Positions 9,734 through 19,546 of a DNA stretch of 64,000 bases are shown one piece after another. The notes under the pieces were generated by a model. That model did not search any database and was not told the origin of the DNA. It saw only the letters and a program-made list of their open reading frames with translations. The stretch's first letter is position 1. Every line of letters starts with the position of its first letter. Source of the stretch: AC-32 sp963766375 (GTDB lineage Bacteria; Actinomycetota; Thermoleophilia; Gaiellales; Gaiellaceae); contig CAVXZG010000009.1 in the NCBI GenBank assembly GCA_963766375.1, forward strand, positions 1 through 64,000, written 5' to 3'. The position numbers and the translations under genes are program-made.

Positions 9734-10331
9734 CTACTTCAGAGGCGTCAGAACGAGACGAAATCGGAGCCCCCGAAGAAGAAGCGAGATCACCGCTCCG
9801 AGCGCCAGGAAAGGACCGAGCGGGATCGTCTGCTTGCGCGCTTCCAGGCCCTGACGCGCGATGAGGACGAACCCGGCGATCCCCGCTGCGAACATTCCGA
9901 GGAAGATGCCGAGGACGACGGCCTTCCCGAGGCCGGCTCCGAGCAGCACGGCGAACTTGACGTCGCCGAGTCCGAGCCCGGCCCGGTAGGTGAGATACGC
10001 GACCAGGAAGAAGAGGCCGGCGCCGACGGACGAGAGCACCCACTCGAGAGCCTGGTCGGGGAAAAAGGCGATCTGGAGGACGAGAATGACGGCTGTCGAC
10101 GGCACCACGATCCGGTTCGGCAGGATCCCGCGCTCGATGTCGATCGACGGAGAGCACGGTGAGGACGATCACGAAGAGGGCCGAGATGAAGGCCCTGGCG
10201 GTCACGCCGAAATGGAGGAAACAGGCCGCGGCCAGCGCGAAGGCAACCGCAGCGGTCAGCACCTCCGGCACGTGTCGCTCTCCGATCGCGCGCGGCGGCC
10301 CGGCCACCGACTGATGCGCCTCCGCGCTCAC
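9734..10331 (-). CDS. Type IV prepilin peptidase (A24 family), TadV/CpaA-like, one frame break
   Basis: An integral-membrane aspartyl protease that trims Flp prepilins before assembly. The first catalytic Asp is in SVDIERGILPNRI (a frame break near 10145 runs through it) and the second is in GLGLGDVKFAVLLGAGLG, the hallmark GxGD motif. Hydrophobic helices surround both, including VPEVLTAAVAFALAAACFLHF at the N-terminus. The rejoined length is about 198 residues, close to small Tad-type enzymes that lack the N-methyltransferase domain. The GTG start at 10331 overlaps the end of the DUF192 gene by 4 bp, so it is part of the tad operon and probably translationally coupled. Substrates are likely the two Flp pilins at 19547-19942 and perhaps TadE/TadG. 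Confidence 0.88.
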
Positions 10332-10699
10332 TCGACCACCTCCGCGGGCTCGAGCCGCTCGCCGAAGCGAAGGCCGAGGCGCTCTGCCTCGCCCGCCGCA
10401 AGCTCGAGCACGGCTCGGGCCCGCAGGCGAGTAGCGGCCCGCCACGGCTTCAGCCGGCCGACGACGTCGACCACCGAGCCGCTCCGGTCGAGGAACACCG
10501 CGTCGATCGGAAAGCGCATGAAGAAGGTGTGGATCGAGAAGCTGGGCCGGATCAGGAGACCTTCGCCCACGGGTAGCTCGCTCCGGCCGAGGAGACCCTT
10601 CGCGCGTGAGACGAAGCCGTCGGCCACCTCGCAGCTCGCGCAGACGATTCGGCCATCGGCGCCGCGCAGAACCATTTTCTGCAGATTCGCTCGACTCAT
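10328..10699 (-). CDS. DUF192 family protein in tad operon
   Basis: An intact 123-residue protein with the DUF192 signature: a short cysteine-containing start (GRIVCASCEVADGFVSRAKG), then LLGRSELPVGEGLLI, and the core HTFFMRFPIDAVFLDRSGSVVDV followed by LELAAGEAERLGLRFGERL. The biochemical function of the family is not established. It overlaps tadC upstream (ATGA) and the prepilin peptidase downstream (4 bp), so it is co-translated with pilus genes. No signal peptide is visible from ATG 10699, so it may be cytoplasmic, although many family members are exported. Confidence 0.88.
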   Translation of the reverse strand: MSRANLQKMVLRGADGRIVCASCEVADGFVSRAKGLLGRSELPVGEGLLIRPSFSIHTFFMRFPIDAVFLDRSGSVVDVVGRLKPWRAATRLRARAVLELAAGEAERLGLRFGERLEPAEVVE

Positions 10700-11619
10700 T
10701 TGTGCAGCGCGTCCGTGAGCGCGTAGATGGCAGGCGCGAGGATGATCACGAATATCGCCGGGAAAGATCATGAAGATCAGCGGGAAAAGGATCTTGATCG
10801 GCGCTTTCTGCGCGCGCTCTTCGGCCAGAGCTCGACGCCGCTTGCGCATCTCCACGGCGAGGTTTCGCATGATCTGCCCGATCGAGACTCCCAGGGTCTC
10901 TCCCTGGAGAACCGAGCGGACGAACGACCTCATGCCCGGTGTCTCCACTCGCTCGAGCATGTGTATGAGCGCCTCGTTCGTCGAAAGCCCCATCTCCTGC
11001 TCCTGCAGGGTCAGCCGTAGCTCCTGACCCAGCGCCCCTTCGACGCGCTGGCTTGCGACGCGAAGCGACCCGGTGAAGCTGACGCCGGCTTCGACCGTCA
11101 CGACGAGCAGGTCGATGAGGTCGGGCAGCTGGTAGTCGATCTCGGTCTGACGACGCTTCGCCCGCGCGAGGACGATGCGGCTGGGCCCGATCAGACCCAC
11201 GACGACCGCGAACACACACCCCAGCACGACGAAAAGGCCGGATAGCCCGGATACCGACAAGGGCCCAGATAGCGAGCGCCGGCACTCCGATCGCCGAGAT
11301 AACCCGGTAGCCCGCAAACTTGCGCGGTGTCGTCGTGTACATGCCCGGCAGCGATGAGCTGCTTGCGCATGCGCTCGCTGTCGAGCGTTGTCATTCGAGC
11401 CGTGAAGAAGCCGCCGATTCGGGACACGAGATCGTCAACGGTTCTGCGCGTGGAGTCGCCGGACCTGACGAGCACGCTCTCGGTTCGCCCGCTGAAACCG
11501 TAGGCGTCGATGGTCTCGACCATCTCGGCGGAGCGGGCGCGAGACATGTTCACGGCCCGAAGGGCGAGGGCAACCGAGACGACAACCAAGGCGAGTCCGA
11601 TGAGAAGAAGAATGAACAT
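10696..11619 (-). CDS. tadC: TadC-like type II secretion F-domain protein, frame-broken
   Basis: Inner-membrane platform protein of the Tad pilus machine, partner of TadB and the TadA ATPase. The N-terminus (MFILLLIGLALVVVSVALAL) is a membrane helix. The F-domain core follows: DYQLPDLIDLLVVTVEAGVSF, LRLTLQEQEMGLSTNEAL, and TPGMRSFVRSVLQGETLGVS with QIMRNLAVEMRKRR. The C-terminal helix reads KILFPLIFMIFPAIFVIILAP when a single extra base near 10765 is ignored, ending LTDALHK at a TGA that overlaps the DUF192 ATG. Other frame changes are near 11345 and 11240. The rejoined length is about 307 residues, normal for TadC. The TadB gene ends 12 bp upstream. Confidence 0.88.
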
Positions 11620-11631
11620 TGGATTCGCCTC

Positions 11632-13525
11632 CTAGACCTTGATGTTGACGATTCGCTTGATGACAAGAGAGCCGCTGATCACGAGCACGGCCGCGAAGAC
11701 CAGCAGGATGCGACCCGACGTATGTCCGAAAAGCGGGTGTTCATAGGCGGGGTTGAGGATCTCGATCGCGAGGAGAAGCGCGATCGGCAGAGCCGTCACG
11801 ATCCATCGCGACGCCCGGCCCGCTGCGGTCAGGGTACGCACCAACCTCCGCAGGTCCTGCCGTTCACGCACCGTCTCGACGACCGTGTCGAGCACCTCGG
11901 CAGTGCTGCCGCCGGTTTCCCGCTGGAGAGCCGCTACGAGGGCGACCTGCTTCAAGTCGGCGCTTTCCATGCGCAACCACGACCTGATCGAGAGCCTGTT
12001 CCAGCGGCATTCCCAGCTGCTCGTCGGCGACGACCCGGCCAAACTCCGTCCGCGCCGGCTCGGGAGCGTCGTTGACCACGACCGAAAGCGCCCCGACGAA
12101 GCTGTGGCCGGCGCGGATCGCCGACGCGAGGACAGCGAGGTTGTCCGGGAGCTCCTCGGCGAACAGCGCACGCTTCTTCTCGACTTGCCGACGGACGTAC
12201 GCCCACACCGCGAACGGGATGAAGAATGCAAGCAGCAGCGCCGACAAAGGTGACGACGAGCGCCAGGAACCACATCGCGAACAGTGTCGCGACGAGGGTC
12301 CACAGGGCGATGTGGGCAGGCTTCATGCGGATGTCCGAGAGCTCGACTTCTTCGACGAAGCGCCGCCAAAGGGCACTGCCCTCGAGCCTCTCCTCTGCGC
12401 CGTCGAACACCCGGTCGGGCAATGCCGCTCCCCCTGCGGTCTTGCCGTCCTCGGGCTGGGCCAGCGAGACGAATTCCGCCAACCGCTTCTGGACCGTTCG
12501 CTGCCGGGGCAGGAAGAGCACAAACACGAAGAAGGCGGCCAGCCCGACCGCGAACACGCCGAAAACGATCATCGTGAAGGCCGACGTCCAGAAGCTGTCG
12601 CTGAACGCTCGGTGGTACGAGGTGAAGCCGGGTGGCGGAAGCGTCGGTGTCGCGTAGCCGCTTTGCAGGGCGGTCGGAACCCCGTCGACCTGAACCGATA
12701 CCCGAACCTTCGCGCCGAGCGACTGGACCGACCGATAACGCAGGAGATACTCATGGGACAACTCGGCGCCCAGTTGGTCGTAGATGCGCGAGAGGTCGTT
12801 CGCGGACGTCGCCTCGGAAAAGCTCCCAGAGGTGCCTGTTCGCCAGGCCGCGTAGCGACGCCGGGTGGAAATCGTGCGAGCGCAGCCCGACTGCGAAGAC
12901 ACGAATGTGGGCCTTCCTGGCCCTCTTCGTGACTCCGGCGAGAGTCGTCTTGCTGCCCGTGTCGCCACCGTCCGAGAGAACCACGATCGAGCCCGCGGTG
13001 ATGTTCGCACCGCGAAGAAGCGAGATGCCCTCGTCCACTGCATCGTAGATATGCGTCCCGTACGCGAGCTCCGGCTGATGGGCCAGCGCCTGCAAGATCT
13101 TTCCGGAGTCGGCCGTAAAGGGAAGAGCCACCTGCTGGCGCGTTGTTGAAGGTCACCACTGCGACCTTCTGGGCCGGGGCGCGGTGGCCGACGAACAGTT
13201 GCGCCGCGTGGATCGCACCTGCGATCGCTTCCCCCTTCATGCTGTTGCTCGCATCGAGCACCAGCACGACGCCGAACTGGTTCGGGTCGGAGGCGGCCGC
13301 CGGGGTCACCACGAGATCGCTGACGCGCTGACCATTCTCGCGTACCTGCACCTGGCTCGCAGCGAGTGGTCGGGCCGTCGGGAGGGTCAGAATGAACGCG
13401 CGGTCCGGGAACTGCCCGGCCGCCTCGGTCAGACGCACCGGGGTCTTGGCCGCAGAGACTGGAACGGCCGTGAGCACAGCGGCCAAAACCGCCGGCAGGA
13501 GCGCCAGCTGAAACCGCCGGCTCAC
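11632..13525 (-). CDS. tadB: Von Willebrand factor A domain fused to TadB-type F-domain protein, frame-broken
   Basis: A Tad platform protein with an unusual N-terminal extension. It has a signal-like start (FQLALLPAVLAAVLTAVPVSAA), then a vWA domain with the MIDAS motif VLVLDASNSMKG (about residue 90) and a later acidic loop VLSDGGDTGS. A membrane helix follows (FTMIVFGVFAVGLAAFFVFVLF), and then the TadB region: PDNLAVLASAIRAGHSFVGAL, VADEQLGMPLEQALD, KQVALVAALQRETGGSTAEV, and final helices. About 630 residues in total; canonical TadB is about half that. Frame breaks lie near 13130, 12815, 12245 and 11960, but none falls at the vWA-to-TadB junction (12300-12600), so the fusion is directly readable. 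The start at 13525 overlaps tadA by 4 bp. The vWA part would face outside the cell. Confidence 0.83.
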
Positions 13526-14871
13526 GGCCGTACCCCTTCCGAGGACTCGGGCATGCGGCCCTCACGGAAGAGGCCTAGTGGCAGCGCAATACCCCGCCGC
13601 TCGAACTTGCTCAAGAACGTGGGCCGGAGGCCCGTCCCACGGAGCGTGCCGATCACCATGCGCTCCGCGGTCACCTGCTCGACGTGGAAGGTGAAGAGCT
13701 CCTGGAGCGTGATCGTGTCCGACTCCATTCGCTGCACCTCGACGATCGAGGTGACTCGGCGAGAGCCGTCCTCGAGCCGCTCCAGGTGGACGATCAGGTC
13801 GAGAGCCGAGGCGACCTGCTGCCGGATAGCACGGACCGGGAGGTCGTAGCCGGCCATCAGCACCATCGTCTCGACCCTGGCCAGGGCGTCACGAGGCGCG
13901 TTTGCGTGCACTGTGGAGAGGGAGCCGTCGTGACCCGTGTTCATGGCCTGGAGCATGTCGAGCGCCTCGGCGCCGCGAACCTCGCCGACGATGATCCGCT
14001 CAGGTCGCATGCGCAACGAGTTGCGCACGAGGTGACGGATTCCGATCTCGCCTTCTCCTTCGATGTTCTTTGGCCGCGACTCGAGCCGGAGTACATGCCG
14101 CTGGTTCAGGCGAAGCTCGGCGGCGTCCTCGATCGTGATGATGCGGTCGGAGTCGGGAATGGACGTCGACAGCGCGTTCAGGAACGTCGTCTTACCTGTG
14201 CCGGTACCGCCTGAGACCAGGATGTTCAGCTCGGCGCGAATACAGCGGTCGAGGAACTCAACGACCTCGGTCGTCACCGTTCCGAGCCGGACCAGATCAC
14301 TCATCTCGAGGCGCTGCTTGCTGAACTTGCGGATCGTGATGAGCGGGCCGGTGAGCGAGAGCGGCGGCAGCACGGCGTTGACGCGGCTCCCGTCCGGCAG
14401 ACGCGCATCGACCATCGGCGACGACTCGTCCACGCGGCGGCCGACCTGCGCGACCATCTTGTTGATGATCCGTCGCAGGTGCGACTCGTCCTTGAAGCGG
14501 ACGGTCGTCTCGTAGAGCCGGCCCTGGCGCTCCACCCACACGTCGAACGGGCCGTTGACCATGATCTCGGTCACGCTGTCGTCTGCGAGCAGACGCTCGA
14601 GCGGCCCGTGGCCGAGGATGTCGTCCGCGATCTCCGCCGTGAGCCGGTCGCGGTCGTCGCGTGCGATCCCCGTCTCGCGCGAGAGCTGCGTCCTGATGTC
14701 CGTGACGACGCGCTCGCGGAGAGCCTCGGGGTCGATGTTGACGTTGAAGAGCTGAGGGCCGAGATCGCCGATGACGGCGAGATGGAGCCGGTCCTTCAGC
14801 TCTGAGAACGGATCGTGCCCGGACTGGGCGGCAACCGGAGGAGCCGTCGAGAGACGCTCGTGGAGTTCCAT
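13522..14871 (-). CDS. tadA: Tad pilus assembly ATPase TadA/CpaF
   Basis: The intact 449-residue secretion ATPase that powers Flp pilus assembly from the cytoplasmic face. The N-terminal region contains DDILGHGPLERLLADDSVTEIMVNGP, typical of CpaF. The ATPase core has Walker A GGTGTGKTTF (about 221-230), the acidic box RIITIEDAAELRL, Walker B RPERIIVGEVRGAEA (about 290), and the His box GHDGSLSTVHAN. The length and motifs are fully normal. ATG 14871 touches the end of tadZ, and the stop overlaps the vWA-TadB start, which indicates a tightly coupled operon. This is the best-preserved gene of the pilus locus. Confidence 0.97.
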   Translation of the reverse strand: MELHERLSTAPPVAAQSGHDPFSELKDRLHLAVIGDLGPQLFNVNIDPEALRERVVTDIRTQLSRETGIARDDRDRLTAEIADDILGHGPLERLLADDSVTEIMVNGPFDVWVERQGRLYETTVRFKDESHLRRIINKMVAQVGRRVDESSPMVDARLPDGSRVNAVLPPLSLTGPLITIRKFSKQRLEMSDLVRLGTVTTEVVEFLDRCIRAELNILVSGGTGTGKTTFLNALSTSIPDSDRIITIEDAAELRLNQRHVLRLESRPKNIEGEGEIGIRHLVRNSLRMRPERIIVGEVRGAEALDMLQAMNTGHDGSLSTVHANAPRDALARVETMVLMAGYDLPVRAIRQQVASALDLIVHLERLEDGSRRVTSIVEVQRMESDTITLQELFTFHVEQVTAERMVIGTLRGTGLRPTFLSKFERRGIALPLGLFREGRMPESSEGVRP

Positions 14872-16061
14872 CAGTTCCTCCTCAGGGCGAGACGAAAGCG
14901 CCCGTTAGACGCCGCTGGCTGTTCCAGAGGCGGCACGAAGCTGTAGTACTCCGCAAGCTGCCGGAACGCCTGGGCAGCCTCTGAGCGCTCGTGTGAGAGC
15001 ACGATCGGGGATCCGTCGTTGATCGACCGTGCGATCTCCCGGTCGCTCGGCACCATCACGTCGGGCGCGCGCCCGACGACCGCCGTCACGTCATCCCGCT
15101 CGATGCCGACGTGACTGTCCGCCCGGTTGAGCACGAGGCAGATCCGCTCCCGGTCGTAGCCCATCAAGTCGAGCGTCTCGAGCCCTAGCTTCGTGTTCTT
15201 GAGCGAGAGCGCGTCGAGCATGCCCACGAGGCAGAGATGCGTCGAGCTGTCGATCGACGCGATTACCTCGGGCGTGAAGCCCGGAGGCGTGTCGACGATC
15301 ACGTAGTCGAACGAGCGCCTCAGCGTGGAGTAGACGTCACGGAGGAAGTCGACCGAGATGGCGGTGGCGTGATCGGGCCGGGTCGGCGCCAGCAGGACCC
15401 GCGCTCCGGACTCGTGCTTCGCCAGGTACGCCTCGATCTTGTCTGCATCCATCGAGCCGCCCGCCTTGGCCAGGTCGTAGATCGTCCGGTCCGGCGAGAG
15501 ACCGAGCGCCAGCCCGACGTCGCCGAACTGGAGGTCGAGATCGACGAGGACGACGGAATAGCCGGCGTGCGCAAGCCCCGCCGTCAGGTTCGAAGCCGTG
15601 AGCGTCTTCCCGCTGCCGCCCTTCGGCCCCAGGATCGTGATCATCGGCGCCATCGAGATGCCCGACGCCGCCGCGGTTCCGAGCTTACGCGCCACCGCCT
15701 TCTGGAGCGTGAACCTGACCCGCTCGGCCGGCTCCGGCAGGAGAACGATGTCATCAGCGCCGGCCTCGAACAGCCGCTTGACGAAGCCGTTCGCAGGCTG
15801 GTCGGAGAACACGACGACGGGCCGCTCGGCCCGCTGCTTGACGGCCGCGTCCACCAGGAACAGCGTGCGGTCGGAGTAGCCGTTGCAGGCGACGACGAGC
15901 AGATCGGTCGTCGTCTCCTGCAGGATGCGCCACGTCTCCTCGAGGCCGTGCACGAGACCGACGATCTGGATCTCGCTCTGGCCCTCGGGAAGCGCCGCGC
16001 GGACCGCTTCGACGTCGACGCCGGTATCGAGCGCGACGAGTGTCTTGATCGCGTTGGCCAT
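14871..16061 (-). CDS. tadZ: TadZ/CpaE-like pilus-localising ATPase
   Basis: About 396 residues from ATG 16061. Residues 1-140 form an atypical receiver-like domain (LVALDTGVDVEAVRAALPEG, LLVVACNGYSDRTLFLVDAA, RLFEAGADDIVLLPEP). A ParA/MinD-type ATPase follows, with deviant Walker A ILGPKGGSGKTLTASNL, the switch segment VVLVDLDLQFGDV, and YVIVDTPPGFTPE. TadZ proteins place the Tad machine at specific sites in the cell. The frame is open further upstream, but that part encodes the end of CpaB in a neighbouring frame; the stop of cpaB and this ATG overlap as TGATG. It is the second most intact gene of the operon. Confidence 0.93.
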   Translation of the reverse strand: MANAIKTLVALDTGVDVEAVRAALPEGQSEIQIVGLVHGLEETWRILQETTTDLLVVACNGYSDRTLFLVDAAVKQRAERPVVVFSDQPANGFVKRLFEAGADDIVLLPEPAERVRFTLQKAVARKLGTAAASGISMAPMITILGPKGGSGKTLTASNLTAGLAHAGYSVVLVDLDLQFGDVGLALGLSPDRTIYDLAKAGGSMDADKIEAYLAKHESGARVLLAPTRPDHATAISVDFLRDVYSTLRRSFDYVIVDTPPGFTPEVIASIDSSTHLCLVGMLDALSLKNTKLGLETLDLMGYDRERICLVLNRADSHVGIERDDVTAVVGRAPDVMVPSDREIARSINDGSPIVLSHERSEAAQAFRQLAEYYSFVPPLEQPAASNGRFRLALRRN

Positions 16062-16827
16062 CAGTTGCCCTCCGGAACGGTCGGCTGCTCGAGCAGCTTG
16101 CTGCAGGGTCGTGGCGTTCGGCGCGATCGAGCCTCCGCGGGTGGCCGGGCGAAGGACGACCCAGATCTTGCCGTTGTCAGATGCGAACGCCAGCCGCCCG
16201 GCACCGGTCGGCGTGAGACGGAACGTGATCGAGCTCGAGCTCGAGCCAGCCGATGAGCCGGTGACCCCGGTGCCCCCGCCGCCGCCGGACACACCGAGCA
16301 CCAGGACGTTCTGCATGATCGGCTTGATCACGCCGTTGAGGTTCGCGAGGACATCCACGCGGTCCCCGGCGACGATCGGTTCCGATCAAGCCGTGCACGG
16401 CGTCGATCGGGATCGACATCGCGCGCTGCTTGCCGGTGAGCCGCGAGCCCAGCGTCGCAGTCCCGGTCGACGTGAAGTCGGCCAGCGTCAGTTGCTGTCC
16501 GGGATAGATGTCCGAGACGGCTACGCGGCCGCGCAGGACCGCCGGGTCGGAGAGCGCGCCGGTCTTGACGTCGCCCTTCGGAACCTCGGTCGCCTCGAAG
16601 CCGCCGCTCGTGCCGAGCACGTCACCCGCGGTCCCCTGCGGGATGAGGTGGTTGGCGACGAGCACCGGTACAGGCGCGCTCGAGTTCCTGATGCTGCTGC
16701 GGTAGTTGTTCAGGTAGAGCAGGAGGACGAGCAGCGCCAGCAATGCCGCAAATCCCCCAACCGCGATCGTCCCGCCGCGCGTCGAGAAGAGACGGCTGGA
16801 AAGGATGTTCTGGACTGCTTCCGACAT
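16061..16827 (-). CDS. cpaB: CpaB/RcpC-type Flp pilus assembly protein, frame-broken
   Basis: The single N-terminal membrane helix (GGFAALLALLVLLLYLNNY) is followed by a SAF-like domain: PVPVLVANHLIPQGTAGDVL and DIYPGQQLTLADF, then GKQRAMSIPIDAVHGLIG. The C-terminal half (GDRVDVLANLNGVIKPIMQN, VLVLGVS, a Gly/Ser-rich loop, GKIWVVLRPA) is in a second frame after a break near 16382, and the last residues KLLEQPTVPEGN are in a third. The rejoined length is about 255 residues. The start at 16827 has a strong GGAGGAAGAACC ribosome-binding site. CpaB/RcpC proteins are periplasmic or extracellular assembly factors. It sits between the TadG-like gene and tadZ. Confidence 0.88.
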
Positions 16828-16839
16828 GGTTCTTCCTCC

Positions 16840-18943
16840 TTATTTCGTGAGCACGGCGACGCACGTGCCGAATGACGCTGAAGTCGCATGGGTCGCCGGT
16901 GCCGCCACCGCCGATGGTGTCGACGTATTTGATGAAGTGGCCGACGACGTAGCCGCCGGTTTTGCTTGGAACAGGATCGGGGGCGGGCGGGCCGTTGCAA
17001 GGATCGCCTTGACCGCCGCCGTTCTTGCTGAACCCGGTTACGTAGAAGGATGCGAAATTTGAGATCGGGACGACGTTGGCGCCGCTGCCGCTGAACGCTC
17101 CGAAGGGCGTCACGAACACGGACACGATCCGCGGGTCGCTCGGCGAGATGTCCTCGGGAATCGTGATCTTGCCGTCGCCGTTCGAGTCGACCCAGTGGAT
17201 CGGGGCTTTGCTGCACGTCGGCGCCCCGCTGTAGCAGACACCGTAGATCCGACAGAGCATGCCGTCGGAGACCTGTCCGACCGCGCCTCCGGGCTGCGTT
17301 TTCGTGCAGTCCCAGGGAGCAGCCTGCGGGAAGACGTAGAACGAGGCCGCATGGCACGGCGTTCCCTTGTTGATCGCGTATTGCGGCGAGCAGCCGGTGG
17401 AGAGCTCGTCCCGAAGGTTCGGCTTCGAGGGGTCGCAATCGATCGCCTGCGTTGCGCTGCCCCCGACGACCTTCAGGGCCACTGCCGGCGCAGTCGGGCT
17501 GTTCTGGTTTGCCTGCAGGCTCGGCTTGACGCCGATGGTGACGCTCAGGCTGTGCGCAGGAAGACCGAAAGAAAGCGAGTTTGCAAACGGAGCGGCGTCG
17601 TCCACCCGGATGTACTGCACCGGCCCCGAGGTGTCGATGTCGGCGGAGAACGAGCGCTGCACCGATGTCAGCGTGCCGTTCTGTGAGCCGCCCCCGTCCC
17701 GGTGCCCCAGTTGAGATCGATCGGATGCCCGACGCCGTCCTGAGGCATCAGCGGATAGCCGTTGCTGCCGTCGGTCGTCCAGTAGCCCGCGTTAACGCCC
17801 GTCGTGTTGTAGACCATCTTGCAGCCCTTCGGGTTCGGCCCGCTGTTCGGGCAGCCCCAGCCAGGGACCTTGACCTGTGCAAGAGTCGGTGCAAGCGAGG
17901 GATTGACTCCCGCTGCGGTCCCGAAATCGATCTTCGCTCTCACACCCACGTTGCATGCCGCGTGCAGGAGGAAATAGGGCCCCGAGTCGTCGGTGCAACC
18001 GGAAGCCCCCGGAGCGTTGTAGAGCGTGGCGTCACGCACGATCGGAACTGCGGCAGTGCCCGTGCCTGCAGTCGAATAGCCGTGAAGGAAGTCGATGCCG
18101 GTCGCAGCGGTCACGTTGCCGCTTGCGTCCTGCGTGACCGAGTAGCACTCGACCAGCACGTTGTTGCAGATCGAGGTCAGCGTCCCGCCGGTCGGTGTCC
18201 AGCTGGCATCGCCGGCGAGCGCGATCACGACGCTGATGTTGGGGTGAGCGACGCTGAGAGAAACCGGCAAGCCGGTCCACTTGGTCAAGCTCTGGCCGTT
18301 CAGCGTCGCGGGTGTGGCGTCCTTCGTCAGCTGCTCGGTGGCGAGAACCGTGTTGGCGTTGCTCTCGTCGACGAAGATCGCCGCGGCGGCGAGGGGGTTG
18401 TTGTCCGGAACACCTACCGGAAGAGAGTCGGCGCTCGACCCCTTCTGCTGAATCTCCACCCGCGCTCGGCTGTTGATCGCCGACACCAGCTTGCCGCCCA
18501 GGAACCAGGGCAGGCCCGCCTCGGTGATCTTGACGTCGACCATCTTGGCCGTGCAGGCCGCTGACTCGATCGTGTCATCGGGCGGAGGCCCGCCGACGGC
18601 ATACATCTTCTTGTTGATCCTCACGGTGATCGCCCCCTGATTCGCACCGCCGATCTGGAGGTTGTAGGGCGAGACAGCCGTGGGATCGCCGGCATATTTT
18701 CGCGCCTCGGCGTCGATCCGCGTGTTCGCAGCCGCGGCATCTCCGAAGCAGCCGCTGAAGAGCCCGCCGGCCGCGAAGGCGCCCGCATCCGCCTGGAGCT
18801 GCAGATGGCGCTTGTGCTCGAACCAGTTGCCCGCGTCGATGACGAAGCTCGCCATCAGGACGAGCAGCGGGCAGCCAGAGGGCAGCCAGAACCAGCACGC
18901 TGCCCCGTTCGTTCGTTCTGGCATGGGTCACTGCGCCGTGCAT
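16840..18943 (-). CDS. tadG: TadG-like pilus-assembly protein (Tad-like N-terminal domain), frame-broken
   Basis: A secreted or membrane-anchored minor component of the Tad system, about 700 residues. The N-terminus, THARTNERGSVLVLAALWLP continuing into VLVLMASFVIDAGNWFEHKR and LQLQADAGAFAAGG, is the typical Tad-like segment at the start of TadG proteins. The remainder is a long beta-rich extracellular region with Cys pairs (SICNNVLVECYS, LLHAACNVGV, GWGCPNSGPNPKGC) and no recognisable enzyme domain. An acidic stretch, WVDSNGDGKITIPEDI, resembles a calcium-binding loop. Frame breaks are near 18880, 17690 and 16865. The end reads CDFSVIRTCVAVLTK before the TAA at 16840 if one base is dropped. 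The start overlaps the tadE stop (TGATG). Confidence 0.8.
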
Positions 18944-19448
18944 CACGAGGAGCACCCGGCGGTATACGAGGGCGGTGCTTCGAGCCGCATCGTCGACGAC
19001 CCCGAGATGGTCGTCGGCTGCGAGACCGATCCTCTGGCTGATCAGCGGCAGCCAGCGTGTAAGCCACCGACACCGTCACGCGTACGGGATCTCCGACGAG
19101 CGGGCTCGTGTGGCCGGAGACGGGCGGGAACGAGATGCAGACCTTCGCCGGGTTCACGACGGAGTTCGTTCCTCCGCTCCTGAGCTCCTTCGTGTCGGCC
19201 TGGCACTGGATGTACGTCTGCAAGCTTGTCGCCGTCGTGCCGTCGGGGCACTGGCCCGGGCTGGCGTTCACGACCGCCCAGCGCGCTCCCGAGCTCGCGA
19301 GCTGCGTCTCGTCGATCCAGTAGTTGAACGCCTTGCCGAAATCGAGCATGGCAAGCAGAAGGACGAGCAGGATTGGAACGACGAGCGCGAACTCGACGAG
19401 CGCCACACCTGACTCATCGCCCGCACCGCATGCCCGATACAGACGCAT
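18943..19448 (-). CDS. tadE: TadE-like minor pseudopilin, one frame break
   Basis: About 168 residues. The N-terminus carries the TadE signature GVALVEFALVVPILLVLLLA followed by MLDFGKAFNYWIDE. The body is a small extracellular domain with cysteines (PGQCPDGTTATSLQTYIQC, KVCISFPP). Ignoring one extra base near 19050, the C-terminus becomes PLISQRIGLAATTISGSST and MRLEAPPSYTAGCSS, which is the usual TadE ending. The ATG at 19448 has an AGGGGAGGGCAG ribosome-binding site. The Glu in VEF is the residue conserved in pseudopilins and probably recognised by the prepilin peptidase. It is the third gene of the pilus operon. Confidence 0.88.
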
Positions 19449-19471
19449 CTGCCCTCCCCTGCGAGGGACTG

Positions 19472-19516
19472 CCCAGCCCCGGCTCCGGGAGTCGTGCTCC
19501 GGAAGCCGAGGCTGGG
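19472..19516 (-). other. Long stem-loop between flp1 and tadE
   Basis: The sequence from CCCAGCC to GGCTGGG forms an almost perfect stem of about 18 bp (left arm CCCAGCCCCGGCTCCGG; right arm pairs with one bulge) around a 10-nt loop. It lies between the flp1 stop (19547) and the tadE ribosome-binding site. No T-run follows, so it is not a classic terminator. It could partly terminate transcription or protect the pilin mRNA, giving more pilin than assembly protein. Confidence 0.6.
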
Positions 19517-19546
19517 AAGCCTTGCCCGCTATCTCCCTCTGCCCGG

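Noticed and set aside
10328..11317. Single protein combining TadC and DUF192
   Set aside because: The join arises from one extra base near 10765. Removing it gives the normal TadC C-terminus and a TGA that overlaps the DUF192 ATG.
14871..16358. TadZ with a 100-residue N-terminal extension
   Set aside because: The extension is the C-terminal part of CpaB (membrane-assembly protein motifs) read through because of a frame break; TadZ starts at ATG 16061 in a TGATG overlap.
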